Assembly (NCBI RefSeq): GCF_000521215.1
Contig: NZ_KI928925.1
Span: forward strand, 164,035 to 228,034
Direction: 5' to 3'
DNA: 64,000 bases
Origin: Labrenzia sp. DG1229
GTDB lineage: Bacteria; Pseudomonadota; Alphaproteobacteria; Rhizobiales; Stappiaceae
The notes under the pieces were generated by a model, which ran no database searches, was not told the origin of the DNA, and worked only from the letters and a program-made list of their open reading frames with translations. This document shows, in pieces, positions 17,474 through 26,737 of the stretch. The translations under genes and the position numbers were made by a program. The stretch's first letter is position 1, and every line of letters starts with the position of its first letter.

Positions 17474-19258
17474 CTAGATTTCCGGTCCTGCCCAGAGACC
17501 CGAACGGGCGGTCTTTTTGGGAATTCTCGATTCGGCAATATGGGCCGTCAGGGGATCGAGTGTGCACAACGCATCATACTGGCTGAGGAATACTTCGCCG
17601 GTCAGGTTCTCGAGGAAATCGGTGCGTTTCAGCCGATCCATAACAGGACCCTTGACTTCGGACAGGTGGAACGACACTCCCGAATCCTTGAGCCGGTGGT
17701 TGATTTCCTCCAGGCTTTCCAGGGCGCTGGCATCGATTTCATTGACTGCCGGGCACATCAGGACAACGTGTTCGACATCGGGCCTGTCTGCCACCAGCGC
17801 GTAGATCCTGTCCTCCAGGTACCTCGAATTCGCAAAGAACAGGCTTTCATCGACCCTGAGTGTAAGAACGCAGTCTCCCGTCACGACCTTGTGCCGGTCG
17901 ATATTCCGGAAGTGCTCGCTTCCCGGAACGACACCGACGATGGCCATGTGAGGACGGCTGCTCCGGTAGAGATGAAGCGCTATCGACAAGGTGACGCCGG
18001 CGACGACACCGGGTTCCACACCGAAGAACAGTGTGATCAGGATTGTCGCGGCCATGGCGGTGAAGTCGCTTTTGGAATAGGCGAATGTGCGTTTGATGGC
18101 ACCGAAATCCACCAGCGAAAGAACCGCGACGATGATGGTTGCGGCAAGAGTAGCTTGCGGCAGGTAGGTGAGGAGAGGGGTCAGGAACAGCGTGGCAAGC
18201 GCGATGCCGATCGCCGTGAATGCGCCGGCTGCCGGCGTGGCGGCACCCGCGTCGAAATTGACGACAGAGCGCGCAAATCCGCCGGTCACCGGATAACCGC
18301 CTGAAATTGCTGAGGCGATATTGGAAGCTCCGAGCCCGATCAGCTCCTGGTCCGGCTCGATCCGCTGCCGTTTCTTTGCCGCCAGCGTCTGCGCAACCGA
18401 AACCGATTCCACGAAACCGATCACCGATATCAGCAGGGCAGGTCCGGCCAGCGCCAACCAGAGGTCGGAGTCGAAAGACGGCAGTTGCGGCATCGGCAGA
18501 CCGGAAGGAATGTCGCCGACGATGCGAACACCTCTGTCACCCAGCTGGAAGACTGCCGAGGCAATCGTCGTGACGGCGACGGCGGCAACAGGGCCGGCCT
18601 TGGCAAGTACATCGGCAAGGAACGGCTGGAGGCCACTTCTCAGCAACAGTTTCCTGAGGCCCTTGCGGACCCAGATCAGGAAGATGGTGGATGCCGCGCC
18701 GATGCCGAACGTGATCCAGTTGATCTCGTTGAGGTGGCTCATGACCGACAGGAGGATGTTGTAAAGCGTGTGGCCGTGTGCGGGTACGCCGAGAATGTGT
18801 TTCAACTGGCTTGAGGCAATCAGCAGACCAGAGGCCGTGATGAAGCCGGAGATCACCGGGTGACTGAGGAGATTGGCAAGAAAGCCGAGCCGGAACAGGC
18901 CCATGGCAACAAGCATCAATCCGGAGAGCAGCGCCAGGACGATCGCGGCGCCGAGATATTCTGGGGTGCCCTGTTGTGCCAGTTCGCCGACTGCCGAGGC
19001 CGTCATCAGGGAGACCACGGCAACCGGCCCGACGGCCAGCGCACGACTTGTTCCGAATATGGCATAGGCAACCAGCGGCAGGATGGATGCATATAGTCCG
19101 ACTTCCGGCGGCAGCCCCGCCAGGAGTGCATAGGCCAGGGATTGCGGGATCAGCATGATGGTGACGATCACGGCAGCCACCAGATCACTTGTCGCGGTCG
19201 ACTTGTCGTAGTTCTTGCCCCAGTCGAAAATGGGGAAATAGCGCTGAAGCAGTGTCAT
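17474..19258 (-). CDS. SulP-family anion transporter with STAS domain
   Basis: A 594-residue SulP transporter. The start MTLLQRYFPIFDW (19258) matches family N-termini; an in-frame ATG 72 bases upstream adds nonconserved sequence. The transmembrane part (about 30-430) includes AAVIVTIMLIPQSLAYALLAG, the SulP signature at GLPPEVGLYASILP, and QELIGLGASNIASAISGGYPVTGGFARS. A C-terminal STAS domain (about 450-565) reads TLRVDESLFFANSRYLED and VNEIDASALESLEEI. As the last gene of the sulfide-oxidation operon it may export or import sulfate, sulfite or thiosulfate. The anion is inferred from context. Confidence 0.9.
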   Translation of the reverse strand: MTLLQRYFPIFDWGKNYDKSTATSDLVAAVIVTIMLIPQSLAYALLAGLPPEVGLYASILPLVAYAIFGTSRALAVGPVAVVSLMTASAVGELAQQGTPEYLGAAIVLALLSGLMLVAMGLFRLGFLANLLSHPVISGFITASGLLIASSQLKHILGVPAHGHTLYNILLSVMSHLNEINWITFGIGAASTIFLIWVRKGLRKLLLRSGLQPFLADVLAKAGPVAAVAVTTIASAVFQLGDRGVRIVGDIPSGLPMPQLPSFDSDLWLALAGPALLISVIGFVESVSVAQTLAAKKRQRIEPDQELIGLGASNIASAISGGYPVTGGFARSVVNFDAGAATPAAGAFTAIGIALATLFLTPLLTYLPQATLAATIIVAVLSLVDFGAIKRTFAYSKSDFTAMAATILITLFFGVEPGVVAGVTLSIALHLYRSSRPHMAIVGVVPGSEHFRNIDRHKVVTGDCVLTLRVDESLFFANSRYLEDRIYALVADRPDVEHVVLMCPAVNEIDASALESLEEINHRLKDSGVSFHLSEVKGPVMDRLKRTDFLENLTGEVFLSQYDALCTLDPLTAHIAESRIPKKTARSGLWAGPEI

Positions 19259-19344
19259 TTGATTGATTTGATAGCCTTCACAAGCAACGAGCCGGTCACC
19301 CGGCCAGTCGCACAGTCCCAGTTTGTTCACTGCGGCATTTCAGG

Positions 19345-21021
19345 TCAGGTTGCAGATACCTTTTCCGGTTTTGCCATCCATTCCTTGCCGCGCAACATGG
19401 CGCGCCAGTAGACAGGCGGCAGGATACGCTCCTTCAGCAGCCATGCTGTCCGCGTCGGCCTGGTCCCGTCCACCAGCCAACGCGGAAAGCTCGGCAACAG
19501 TGTCCCGCCATAGCCGAATTCAGCCAGCACGATCTTGCCGCGCTCGACGGTGAGGGGGCAGGAGCCGTAACCGTCATATTGGGCCGTGGCGCTGTGTCCC
19601 CTGATATCAGACACCACATTCTCCGCGACAACGGGTGCCTGCTTTCTTGCGGCAGCCGCGGTCTTGGCATTGGGCGCGTTCATGACATCGCCGAGCGACC
19701 AGATGTTGTCATATGTCTTGTGGCGAAGGGTAGCCTGGTCGACATCCACCCATCCTGCGCTGTCGGAGAGTGGCGAAACGCGGATGAAATCCGGAGCGAT
19801 CTGAGGTGGTGTGACGTGCATCATGTCGAACTCGACGTCGACCTGCAGCGGCTCCTGGCCGGGCGCGATCACTTCGAAAGTGGCCCTCTTTGCGGGCCCG
19901 TCCATGGCGATCAGGTTGTGAAAGAAATTCAGGGAAACACCGTACCGTTTCACATAGTCCATCAGGGCCGGGACATAGTCCTTGACCCCGAAAAGAACCC
20001 CTCCTGCATTCATGAACTGGATGTCGATTTCACCGAGCCGTGCGGTCCGGACCCAATGGTCGGCGGACAGGTACATCGCTTTTTGAGGCGCACCGGCGCA
20101 TTTGATCGGCATCGGAGGTTGGGTAAAGAGCGCTCGGCCTGCCTGCATTTCCTGCACCAGCCGCCAGGTATAGGGGGCAAGATCGTAGCGGTAGTTCGAG
20201 GTCACTCCATTCTTTCCGAGCGTTTCAACCAGGCCCTCGATACGGTGCCAATCCAGTTTCAAACCCGGACAGACGACGAGGCGCCCGTACTTGACGACCC
20301 TGCAGCCGTCCAGAATGACTGCATTGTCTTTTGGTTCGAAAGCGGCAACCGCGGATTTGATCCAGTGAACGCCGCGCGGGATCAGCGACGCCATCGTCTT
20401 GGCCGTGTCGGAAGCTTCAAACACGCCACCGCCGACCATTGTCCAACCAGGCTGGTAATAGTGGACGTCGGCAGGATCTATGATCGCAATTTCCAGATCG
20501 GACTTGCGGGAGAGCAGGCTTGAGGCGACCGAAATTCCGGCGGCGCCACCTCCGACAACGACCACGTCAAAGCGGGCATCTTCTGTTGATTCCGTGGGTG
20601 TCCGTCCACCATTTGCAATCCGCCTGACCACGCCAGCCATGTCGTATCCGGCAGTACGTGTCTGTTCCAGGATATCGGCAACGGAAAGGGTCTCGGCCTG
20701 AGAGAGCGACCAGAGCGTCGCCGAACGTGTTCCGGTCCGGCAATAGGCAAGCACCGGCTTTGGCAGATTGTCCAACAGGTTGGCAAAGGCTGCTGCGTCG
20801 TCGTCCCCCACTTTTCCTGCAACAATCGGCAGATAACGCGCTTCAACACCGAATTTTTCGGCCGCAGTCTCGATTTCCTCGAAAGTCGGTTGATCGGCGC
20901 CTTCACCATCCGGCCGATTGCAAATCACCGAGCGGAATCCTGACTGCGCGATATCTGCAAGGTCCTTGGGTACGATCTGTGGGGCAACGGATATCTGACC
21001 GTTGATTTTCTTGCCTGCCAT
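19345..21021 (-). CDS. Phosphatase-like domain fused to sulfide:quinone oxidoreductase
   Basis: A 558-residue fusion. Residues 1-115 form a DUF442/TIGR01244 phosphatase-like domain with the loop CRTGTRSA (Cys94). Residues 150-558 are a flavoprotein disulfide reductase with the FAD motif VVVVGGGAAG. It resembles type II SQR (human SQOR) and keeps both redox cysteines, in PIKCAGAPQKAMYL (Cys308) and YDGYGSCPLT (Cys488). It probably oxidises sulfide to persulfide at the membrane and passes electrons to quinone. It lies 33 bases downstream of the blh gene, whose relatives are often fused to this same phosphatase-like domain. The role of that domain is not known. Confidence 0.88.
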   Translation of the reverse strand: MAGKKINGQISVAPQIVPKDLADIAQSGFRSVICNRPDGEGADQPTFEEIETAAEKFGVEARYLPIVAGKVGDDDAAAFANLLDNLPKPVLAYCRTGTRSATLWSLSQAETLSVADILEQTRTAGYDMAGVVRRIANGGRTPTESTEDARFDVVVVGGGAAGISVASSLLSRKSDLEIAIIDPADVHYYQPGWTMVGGGVFEASDTAKTMASLIPRGVHWIKSAVAAFEPKDNAVILDGCRVVKYGRLVVCPGLKLDWHRIEGLVETLGKNGVTSNYRYDLAPYTWRLVQEMQAGRALFTQPPMPIKCAGAPQKAMYLSADHWVRTARLGEIDIQFMNAGGVLFGVKDYVPALMDYVKRYGVSLNFFHNLIAMDGPAKRATFEVIAPGQEPLQVDVEFDMMHVTPPQIAPDFIRVSPLSDSAGWVDVDQATLRHKTYDNIWSLGDVMNAPNAKTAAAARKQAPVVAENVVSDIRGHSATAQYDGYGSCPLTVERGKIVLAEFGYGGTLLPSFPRWLVDGTRPTRTAWLLKERILPPVYWRAMLRGKEWMAKPEKVSAT

Positions 21022-21054
21022 TGCGTGTGCCTCCCGGCGTCTTGAATCGGGCGA

Positions 21055-21948
21055 CTAGAGCGAGTTCACCGGGACCTTGAGGAATGTCTTTCCGCTCTCA
21101 TCCGAGGGCGGCAGTTTTCCTGCACGCATGTTGACCTGCAGGGACGGGATGATCAGTTTTGGCATGTCCAGCTGGGCGTCACGGTCCGTGCGGAATTTGA
21201 CGAATTCCTCGCGTGTCTTGCCGCCACCGACATGGATGTTGTGCCGTCTTTCGTCACCGACCGTGGTTTCCCACTGGATGTCCCTGCCGTTCGGGCCGTA
21301 GTCGTGGCACATGAACAGGCGCAGTTCTTCCGGCAGCGCGAGTACTTTCTGGATGGAATCGTAGAGCGTCGCAGCGTCTCCGCCAGGGAAGTCCGCGCGA
21401 GCCGAGCCGCCGTCCGGCATGAACAGCGTATCACCGGTGAACGCGGCGTTGCCCATCACGTGTACCATGCATGCCGGCGTGTGGCCGGGCGTGTAAATGG
21501 CGAAGGCTGTCATGTTGCCGATCTTGTAGGTGTCTCCGTCCTGGAACAGCAGGTCGAACTGGCTGCCATCCCGTTGAAACTCCGTGCCTTCATTGAAGAC
21601 CTTGCCGAATGTTTCCTGGACAACGGTAATCTGGTTGCCGATGCCGAGCTTGCCACCGAGTTTCTGCTGGATATACGGCGCCCCGGACAAGTGGTCGGCG
21701 TGCACATGCGTTTCGATCAGCCATTCAAGCTCGAGGCCGCTTTTCTGAATGAAGTCGATGATTTCGTCCGCATGTTCGTAGCTGATGCGACCCGCCGCAT
21801 AATCGATATCCATGACGCTGTCGATAACGGCGCAGGCATTTGAAGTCGGGTCTTTGACGACGTAGCTGATGGTGTTTGTTGCCGGGTCGAAAAAGGCCTT
21901 TACGTCAGGTTTGACAGCCATGTCGACGGGATAGTTCGAAGCGAGCAT
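21055..21948 (-). CDS. blh: Blh-type MBL-fold persulfide dioxygenase
   Basis: A 297-residue metallo-beta-lactamase-fold hydrolase of the Blh/ETHE1 group. It has the metal motif THVHADH (80-86), TPGHTPACMVHVMG and FTGDTLFMPDGG. A long C-terminal tail contains FMCHDYGPNGRDIQWETTVGDER. Blh proteins of Agrobacterium and Xylella oxidise persulfide (GSSH) to sulfite and are repressed by the sulfide sensor BigR. Here it lies between the YeeE/YedE genes and the SQR fusion on one minus-strand operon, preceded upstream by a BigR-like palindrome. The exact substrate rests on homology. Confidence 0.9.
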   Translation of the reverse strand: MLASNYPVDMAVKPDVKAFFDPATNTISYVVKDPTSNACAVIDSVMDIDYAAGRISYEHADEIIDFIQKSGLELEWLIETHVHADHLSGAPYIQQKLGGKLGIGNQITVVQETFGKVFNEGTEFQRDGSQFDLLFQDGDTYKIGNMTAFAIYTPGHTPACMVHVMGNAAFTGDTLFMPDGGSARADFPGGDAATLYDSIQKVLALPEELRLFMCHDYGPNGRDIQWETTVGDERRHNIHVGGGKTREEFVKFRTDRDAQLDMPKLIIPSLQVNMRAGKLPPSDESGKTFLKVPVNSL

Positions 21949-21985
21949 TTTTTTCTCCCTGATAGGGCCGGCAGCGTGCTCCAGG

Positions 21986-22423
21986 TCAGGCGCCAGCCGG
22001 CTGTTCCTTGATGGTCATTCGCGTGGCCAGTCTGGCAGCAAGCATTCCGGCAATAATTGCGGCGCCCGTCAGAAGCGGTTCACCCAGTCCCAGTCCGAGT
22101 ACAGGCACCAGACCGCCAGGGCAGAAGCCTGTCATGCCCCAGCCGATGCCGAAGATGGCAGAACCGCCAATGAGCTTGACATCAAGGTCCTGCTTCGTCG
22201 GCAGGGAAAATGTGCTGGAGAAGACCGGGCGATCCATCTTGAAGACCAGCCGGTAGCCGATGGCCGTGACCAGAAGCGCGCCACCCATGACAAAGGCAAG
22301 GCTCGGGTCCCATGTTCCTGCGACGTCAAAAAAATTCATCACCTTTGCAGGATTGCCCATTCCGGAGATCAGGATGCCGCAACCGAATACCAATCCGATT
22401 GCAAACGCAGATAGAAGCCTCAT
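21986..22423 (-). CDS. YeeE/YedE-family (DUF6691-type) membrane protein
   Basis: A 145-residue membrane protein with four or so hydrophobic segments, containing GCGILISGMGNPAKVMNFFD and the Cys-bearing GMTGFCPGGLVPVLGLG. This half-size unit is typical of the paired YeeE/YedE proteins found in BigR operons and related to the thiosulfate transporter TsuA. The pair is thought to move reduced sulfur (sulfide, thiosulfate or sulfite). It starts four bases after the stop of its partner at 22428, which implies translational coupling. Confidence 0.85.
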   Translation of the reverse strand: MRLLSAFAIGLVFGCGILISGMGNPAKVMNFFDVAGTWDPSLAFVMGGALLVTAIGYRLVFKMDRPVFSSTFSLPTKQDLDVKLIGGSAIFGIGWGMTGFCPGGLVPVLGLGLGEPLLTGAAIIAGMLAARLATRMTIKEQPAGA

Positions 22424-22427
22424 CGCA

Positions 22428-22856
22428 TTATCCTCCCAACACGTGGCGTATCAGGAAAACGGTCACGACAGCCATTGCCATGAACGTAAGTGTTGCCACG
22501 ATGGATCGCACCGACAGGCGCGACATGCCGCAGACGCCATGGCCACTGGTGCAGCCGGAACCGAAGGTTGTCCCGATGCCCGTCAGAAATCCGCCTATTA
22601 CAAGCAGAAGCGGCGAGGACGGGACGCTGATCTGCGGGAGCTGTCCAGTGGCTCCGAGCAGGATCAGCGGACTTGCGATCATGCCGGCCAGGAAGGCGAA
22701 CCGCCAGGCCCAGTCCGGGCTGATGCGGGTTGTCAGCAAACCGTTGACGATGCCGTTGATGCCGGCGATTCGCCCGTGCGAAGCCATCAGAGCGACCGTT
22801 GCCAGGCCGATCAACAGGCCGCCACCAAGGCTGAGGAAAGGGGTAAAGTTGGTCAT
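22428..22856 (-). CDS. YeeE/YedE-family membrane protein, first gene of sulfide operon
   Basis: A 142-residue membrane protein and partner of the preceding entry. The key conserved stretch GSGCTSGHGVCGMSRLS carries two cysteines and is the hallmark of YeeE/YedE sulfur-compound transporters. Two adjacent ATGs exist (22859 and 22856). GGAGG on the coding strand is only one base from the first and four from the second, so 22856 is favoured. The operon promoter and a BigR-like operator lie within 35 bases upstream. Confidence 0.85.
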   Translation of the reverse strand: MTNFTPFLSLGGGLLIGLATVALMASHGRIAGINGIVNGLLTTRISPDWAWRFAFLAGMIASPLILLGATGQLPQISVPSSPLLLVIGGFLTGIGTTFGSGCTSGHGVCGMSRLSVRSIVATLTFMAMAVVTVFLIRHVLGG

Positions 22857-22875
22857 CATGCCTCCATAGATAAGT

Positions 22876-22889
22876 TATATTCGAATATA
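22876..22889. promoter_or_regulatory. BigR-like operator palindrome
   Basis: TATATTCGAATATA is a perfect 14-bp palindrome, 19 bases upstream of the sulfide operon's first start codon. BigR repressors of Agrobacterium and Xylella bind A+T-rich palindromes in the same place upstream of blh operons. No ArsR/BigR gene is in the window, so the regulator would have to be encoded elsewhere. Confidence 0.6.
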
Positions 22890-23019
22890 TGAAAGTAGAC
22901 AGTTTGACGCAAGTAGTTCCACTAAGCGCGCGCTCGGTCGGGATTCCGTTGTTGGATGCACGCGTTTGAAGCTGTGGCTGTCGGCCTGGAAATAGGAGGA
23001 AAAGCCGAAGACTTCGGCG

Positions 23020-25032
23020 CTATTGCACCCCTGAGCCTTTCAGAACGAGAACCACGGTCGTCCCATCCGCTCGTTTCTTTGACATTGCACCGGACATGAG
23101 AAAAGCCGGGTTGTCGGACGTTGGCGGCACCTCAAGGTCCGTTCGCGGGCCGGAGAACTCTCCCATTGGCCTGAGAATATGTTCGTGGACCACAGAACCC
23201 AGATAAAGCGGTTGCAGGCTGCCACCCTGAAGGATCTGGTAGCGGCTCGGCCACAGACGAAGTACCCAGCGGCCGCCCCTGGTCTCGTCGGTATCTTTGC
23301 GGATCAGCACCAGGTCCGGTTGTCGACCGTTCTGACTGCGCGGCAATATCGGCAGGGAATCCGGCGGTGTTTTGCCTTCAACAAATCCGCCGGCTGTTGT
23401 AAGCGACCATTTCGGTGGAAGTTGCCATCCATCCTTTTCGGCCGCTTTGGCAAATTGTGGCAACGGGCCTGCAAACTGGATGACCAGCGGCTCCTCCCTG
23501 TCGCCGTTCAATTCAATCCGGCGGGCCGGCAGGAATTGCCATCCGTTGTCCTGCCAACCGGAAGCGGTGAGGACTTCCGTGTCTGCTTTTGGCTGGTAGG
23601 TCAGCAGGGCCTTGTCGAAAGTCGACAAGATATGCCAGCCGCCAAAGATGGTCAGTGTTGCGACCACAATTCCCGCAAGGGTTGCCCGGCCGATTTTTTC
23701 ATTGTGAATCGGGCCGAAAACGAACGCGAATGCGGACACCATGGCGGTGCCGAAGAGGAGTCCGGCCAGGACATCGGACATCCAGTGCGCGCCGAGATAG
23801 ACACGTGAAAAGCCAATGGCGATCACAAAGGTTGCGATAATGCTGAAAATGCTCGCCTTCAGCCACCGATTGAGATCATGCGCGATCAGGACGGCGCATA
23901 TGCCGAACAGGACGGCTGTAAGGGTCGCATGACCACTCGGGAAACTGTAGGCGTCCGCACCGGCGTACAGTTCCATGGGACGGGACCGGTGCAGGAGCAG
24001 CTTGAACAGGGGAACGAACAGTGCCGTTCCGGCCATGGCGATGATGAAACCAATGCCCCGGCGCCATGCCTTTCTCAGGAAAAGATACGCTGCGACCGCA
24101 GTTGCTACGGCCGCCACCACCACGCCGTCTCCGAGCGTTGTGAAGAAAACCATGATCTTGTCGCCGACGGGCGTGCGCAGGCTGTCGAAGAAATTCAGGA
24201 TCGACAGATCGGCGCGCACCATTGGTTCTCCCGGTGCCACCTGGCCAACGACCCAGAAAAAGGCAGGCATCGTGATCAACAACAGGACTGCCGAGGCAAG
24301 CATTCCGGCGGAGCGCGGGTGGTCTGGGTCGAAATTGCGCGCAATCCATTGAGATACCCGGTCGGGACGCCTGGAAAACCAGGCGACAATCAAAGCGTGG
24401 GCATTGGGAAACAGTGGCAGGATAATCAAGATGAGCCACCGTCCCAAAATCACGAAAAGAAAGATGATCAGGAGCAGTGCGCCGAGAACAAAGGCAAGGC
24501 GTCCGCTGATCTGGCCAACGGCACTAAGCGCGGATCCGGCAATAATTCCAGGGCCCATATGGGCGATTGTCCAGGCAAAGGCCGATGTGACGTTGACGAT
24601 GGAAAAACGGGTGAAGTTCATACCAGCCATGCCGGCGATTCCGGGAACGACCGATTTGACGCCCGGGACAAAACGACCGATGAAAACACTCTTGCCGCCG
24701 TGTTGCTGAAAGAACTTTTCACCGCTGTCGATCATGTGGCTGTACTTGTTCAAAGGCCACATGCTTTTGATCTTGTCCTTGAACCTGTATCCGATCCAGT
24801 ACGAGATGGCATCACCGACAGTCGCTCCGAGCGTCGTCCAGATGAAGAGGGGTACCGGATCCAGTTTGCCGAGGCCCACAAGCGTCCCGGCGCCGACGAG
24901 CACGACCGTGGTCGGCACAAACAGGCCGATGATGAAAAGAGCTTCACCCATGGCTGCCAGAAAGCAGATCAGACCGGCCAGCGACGGATTTTCCGCTATA
25001 AAGTTCAGGACGGGATCAAGAAATTCTGTCAC
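23020..25032 (-). CDS. DedA-PAP2-LssY three-domain membrane protein
   Basis: A 670-residue inner-membrane protein with three parts. Residues 1-200 form a DedA/SNARE-associated domain (FIIGLFVPTTVVLVGAG, FIGRFVPGVKSVVPGIAGM). Residues 255-445 form a PAP2 phosphatase with all three motifs: KLLLHRSRP, PSGHATL and SRVYLGAHWMSD. Residues 470-660 form a soluble LssY-C domain. DedA proteins flip undecaprenyl phosphate or other lipids and PAP2 enzymes dephosphorylate lipid pyrophosphates. A coupled lipid-carrier recycling role is therefore likely, but not shown here. It is divergent from the polyphosphate kinase relative at 25271. Confidence 0.88.
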   Translation of the reverse strand: MTEFLDPVLNFIAENPSLAGLICFLAAMGEALFIIGLFVPTTVVLVGAGTLVGLGKLDPVPLFIWTTLGATVGDAISYWIGYRFKDKIKSMWPLNKYSHMIDSGEKFFQQHGGKSVFIGRFVPGVKSVVPGIAGMAGMNFTRFSIVNVTSAFAWTIAHMGPGIIAGSALSAVGQISGRLAFVLGALLLIIFLFVILGRWLILIILPLFPNAHALIVAWFSRRPDRVSQWIARNFDPDHPRSAGMLASAVLLLITMPAFFWVVGQVAPGEPMVRADLSILNFFDSLRTPVGDKIMVFFTTLGDGVVVAAVATAVAAYLFLRKAWRRGIGFIIAMAGTALFVPLFKLLLHRSRPMELYAGADAYSFPSGHATLTAVLFGICAVLIAHDLNRWLKASIFSIIATFVIAIGFSRVYLGAHWMSDVLAGLLFGTAMVSAFAFVFGPIHNEKIGRATLAGIVVATLTIFGGWHILSTFDKALLTYQPKADTEVLTASGWQDNGWQFLPARRIELNGDREEPLVIQFAGPLPQFAKAAEKDGWQLPPKWSLTTAGGFVEGKTPPDSLPILPRSQNGRQPDLVLIRKDTDETRGGRWVLRLWPSRYQILQGGSLQPLYLGSVVHEHILRPMGEFSGPRTDLEVPPTSDNPAFLMSGAMSKKRADGTTVVLVLKGSGVQ

Positions 25033-25270
25033 GGACGTCTGTCAGTCTGACCTGTAAATCAACATGTGAAAGCCCATATTGTGCCCGGACCCAGTTCCGG
25101 AGTGAAAATGAACTCTGGCGATTCGGATACAGCTTCATATAAGCGTCCGGTGGCTCAACCAACAGCGAAATTTCTGTTTCTCGTTCATTTGGGCAGTAAG
25201 ATCTGAACAATGGTTTTTTGATGCCGGCTAGGACAAGATGCACTCAGCACGCCTTTTTTAGGAGATTTTG

Positions 25271-26737
25271 ATGTTTGAATCTGCCCGTTTGCCGCAAAAG
25301 ATGACCAAAAAGATATTCAAGAAAATGGAACCGGAACTGAGGGAGGCGCTGCTTTCGGCTCAACTGCCGGTCATCGAGAACAAGCCGTATTCCACATTGA
25401 TACTTGTTGACGGTCTGGACGGTGCGGGAAAGGGTGAGGCGGTCGCCAGGCTGTACGGCTGGATGGATGCGCGTCATCTGGTCTGCAATGCCTACGGCGA
25501 ACCGACAGACGAGGCTCGCCTCCGCCCGCCGCTGTGGCGGTATTGGCGCGACTTGCCGGCCAAGGGGGAGACTGCCATTGTTTTCGGCAGCTGGTATCAA
25601 TCCGTGCTCCGGGACTGGATTTACAAGAAAATCGACGAAGACGCCTTCGAAAAGGCACTCGTCCGCATTCGCCGGTTCGAGGAAATGCTGTCCAATGAAG
25701 ACGTTCTGATCCTCAAGTTCTGGTTCCTTCTGCCCAAGGATGTTCAGGAACAACGCCTCAAGAAGATCGAGAAAAAAAACGCGGCACGGCACGTGCTTGC
25801 GGACTGGGCGGCTTTGAAACACCACAAGAAAGCCAGCGAGGCGGGAGAAAAGATCGTTCTGGAAACCAGCAAGGGATACGCACCCTGGTTCGTCATTCCA
25901 TCGCAGGATCCTGAATACCGCGACGCCGCGCTCGCCCAGACGGTGGCAAGATCGATGAGCCTGAAGCTGGATGACGGTGAGGCGCACTCCGTATCGGCAC
26001 CACCGGTGGTCAGCGGCGTGAAACGCGAAACGGCAGTCGATACGATCGACCTGACGGAGAAGCTCGAAAAGGAAGAGTACCAAGAGCTTCGTGAAAAATA
26101 CCAGAGGATCCTGTCCGACCTCTCCGACCGCAAGTCGATGTCGAAAACCGGTGTTGTCCTCGCCTTTCAGGGTAATGATGCCGCGGGCAAGGGCGGTGCG
26201 ATCCGGCGTGTCATTCGTCCGCTCGACCCGCGCCTCTACAAGGTGCATCCGATTTCGGCCCCGACCGACGAGGAAAAGGCCAGACCGTATCTCTGGCGGT
26301 TTTGGCGTCGCGTTCCCCGCAAGGGTCACTTCGCGATCTTTGACCGGTCCTGGTATGAGCGCGTCCTGGTCGAGCGGGTCGAGGGATTTGCCGGACACGA
26401 CGACTGGCTGCGCGCCTATAACGAGATCAACGAGTTCGAACAGGAACTGACCGATTTCGGCTACATCGTCTGCAAATTCTGGCTGGCCATTTCCGAAGAC
26501 GAGCAGCTGCGCCGGTTCAAAGCCAGGGAAGACACTGCATACAAGCAGCACAAGATTACCGACGAAGATTGGCGTAACCGGTTGAAATGGGACCAGTATA
26601 CCATTGCTGCCGGTGACATGGTCGACCGGACATCGACGCATTATGCGCCCTGGACACTTGTCTCCTCGGAAAACAAGAGACACGCACGCATCAAGGTGTT
26701 GAAGACCATCTGCAATCGTCTGGAAGAGCGGCTCTAG
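25271..26737 (+). CDS. pap: Polyphosphate:AMP phosphotransferase (tandem PPK2, class II)
   Basis: A 488-residue cytoplasmic enzyme with two tandem PPK2 domains (about 12-245 and 265-488). The class II Pap type converts AMP to ADP using polyphosphate. Each domain has a Walker A (DGLDGAGKG at 47-55; QGNDAAGKGG near 300) and a W-Y lid/Walker B region (FGSWYQSVL; FDRSWYERVLVERV). In class II enzymes the C-terminal domain is the catalytic one. AGGAG precedes the ATG at 25271; a TTG immediately before it is not needed. It stands alone and is convergent with the aminotransferase gene. Confidence 0.9.
   Translation: MFESARLPQKMTKKIFKKMEPELREALLSAQLPVIENKPYSTLILVDGLDGAGKGEAVARLYGWMDARHLVCNAYGEPTDEARLRPPLWRYWRDLPAKGETAIVFGSWYQSVLRDWIYKKIDEDAFEKALVRIRRFEEMLSNEDVLILKFWFLLPKDVQEQRLKKIEKKNAARHVLADWAALKHHKKASEAGEKIVLETSKGYAPWFVIPSQDPEYRDAALAQTVARSMSLKLDDGEAHSVSAPPVVSGVKRETAVDTIDLTEKLEKEEYQELREKYQRILSDLSDRKSMSKTGVVLAFQGNDAAGKGGAIRRVIRPLDPRLYKVHPISAPTDEEKARPYLWRFWRRVPRKGHFAIFDRSWYERVLVERVEGFAGHDDWLRAYNEINEFEQELTDFGYIVCKFWLAISEDEQLRRFKAREDTAYKQHKITDEDWRNRLKWDQYTIAAGDMVDRTSTHYAPWTLVSSENKRHARIKVLKTICNRLEERL

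Noticed and set aside
17393..18304. A 303-codon open frame on the plus strand
   Set aside because: Antisense to the STAS half of the SulP transporter; no domain or ribosome site.
23878..25050. A 390-codon open frame on the plus strand
   Set aside because: Antisense to the DedA-PAP2 protein. Composition is rich in Gly, Asp, His and Arg, as expected from a reversed membrane gene, with no motif.
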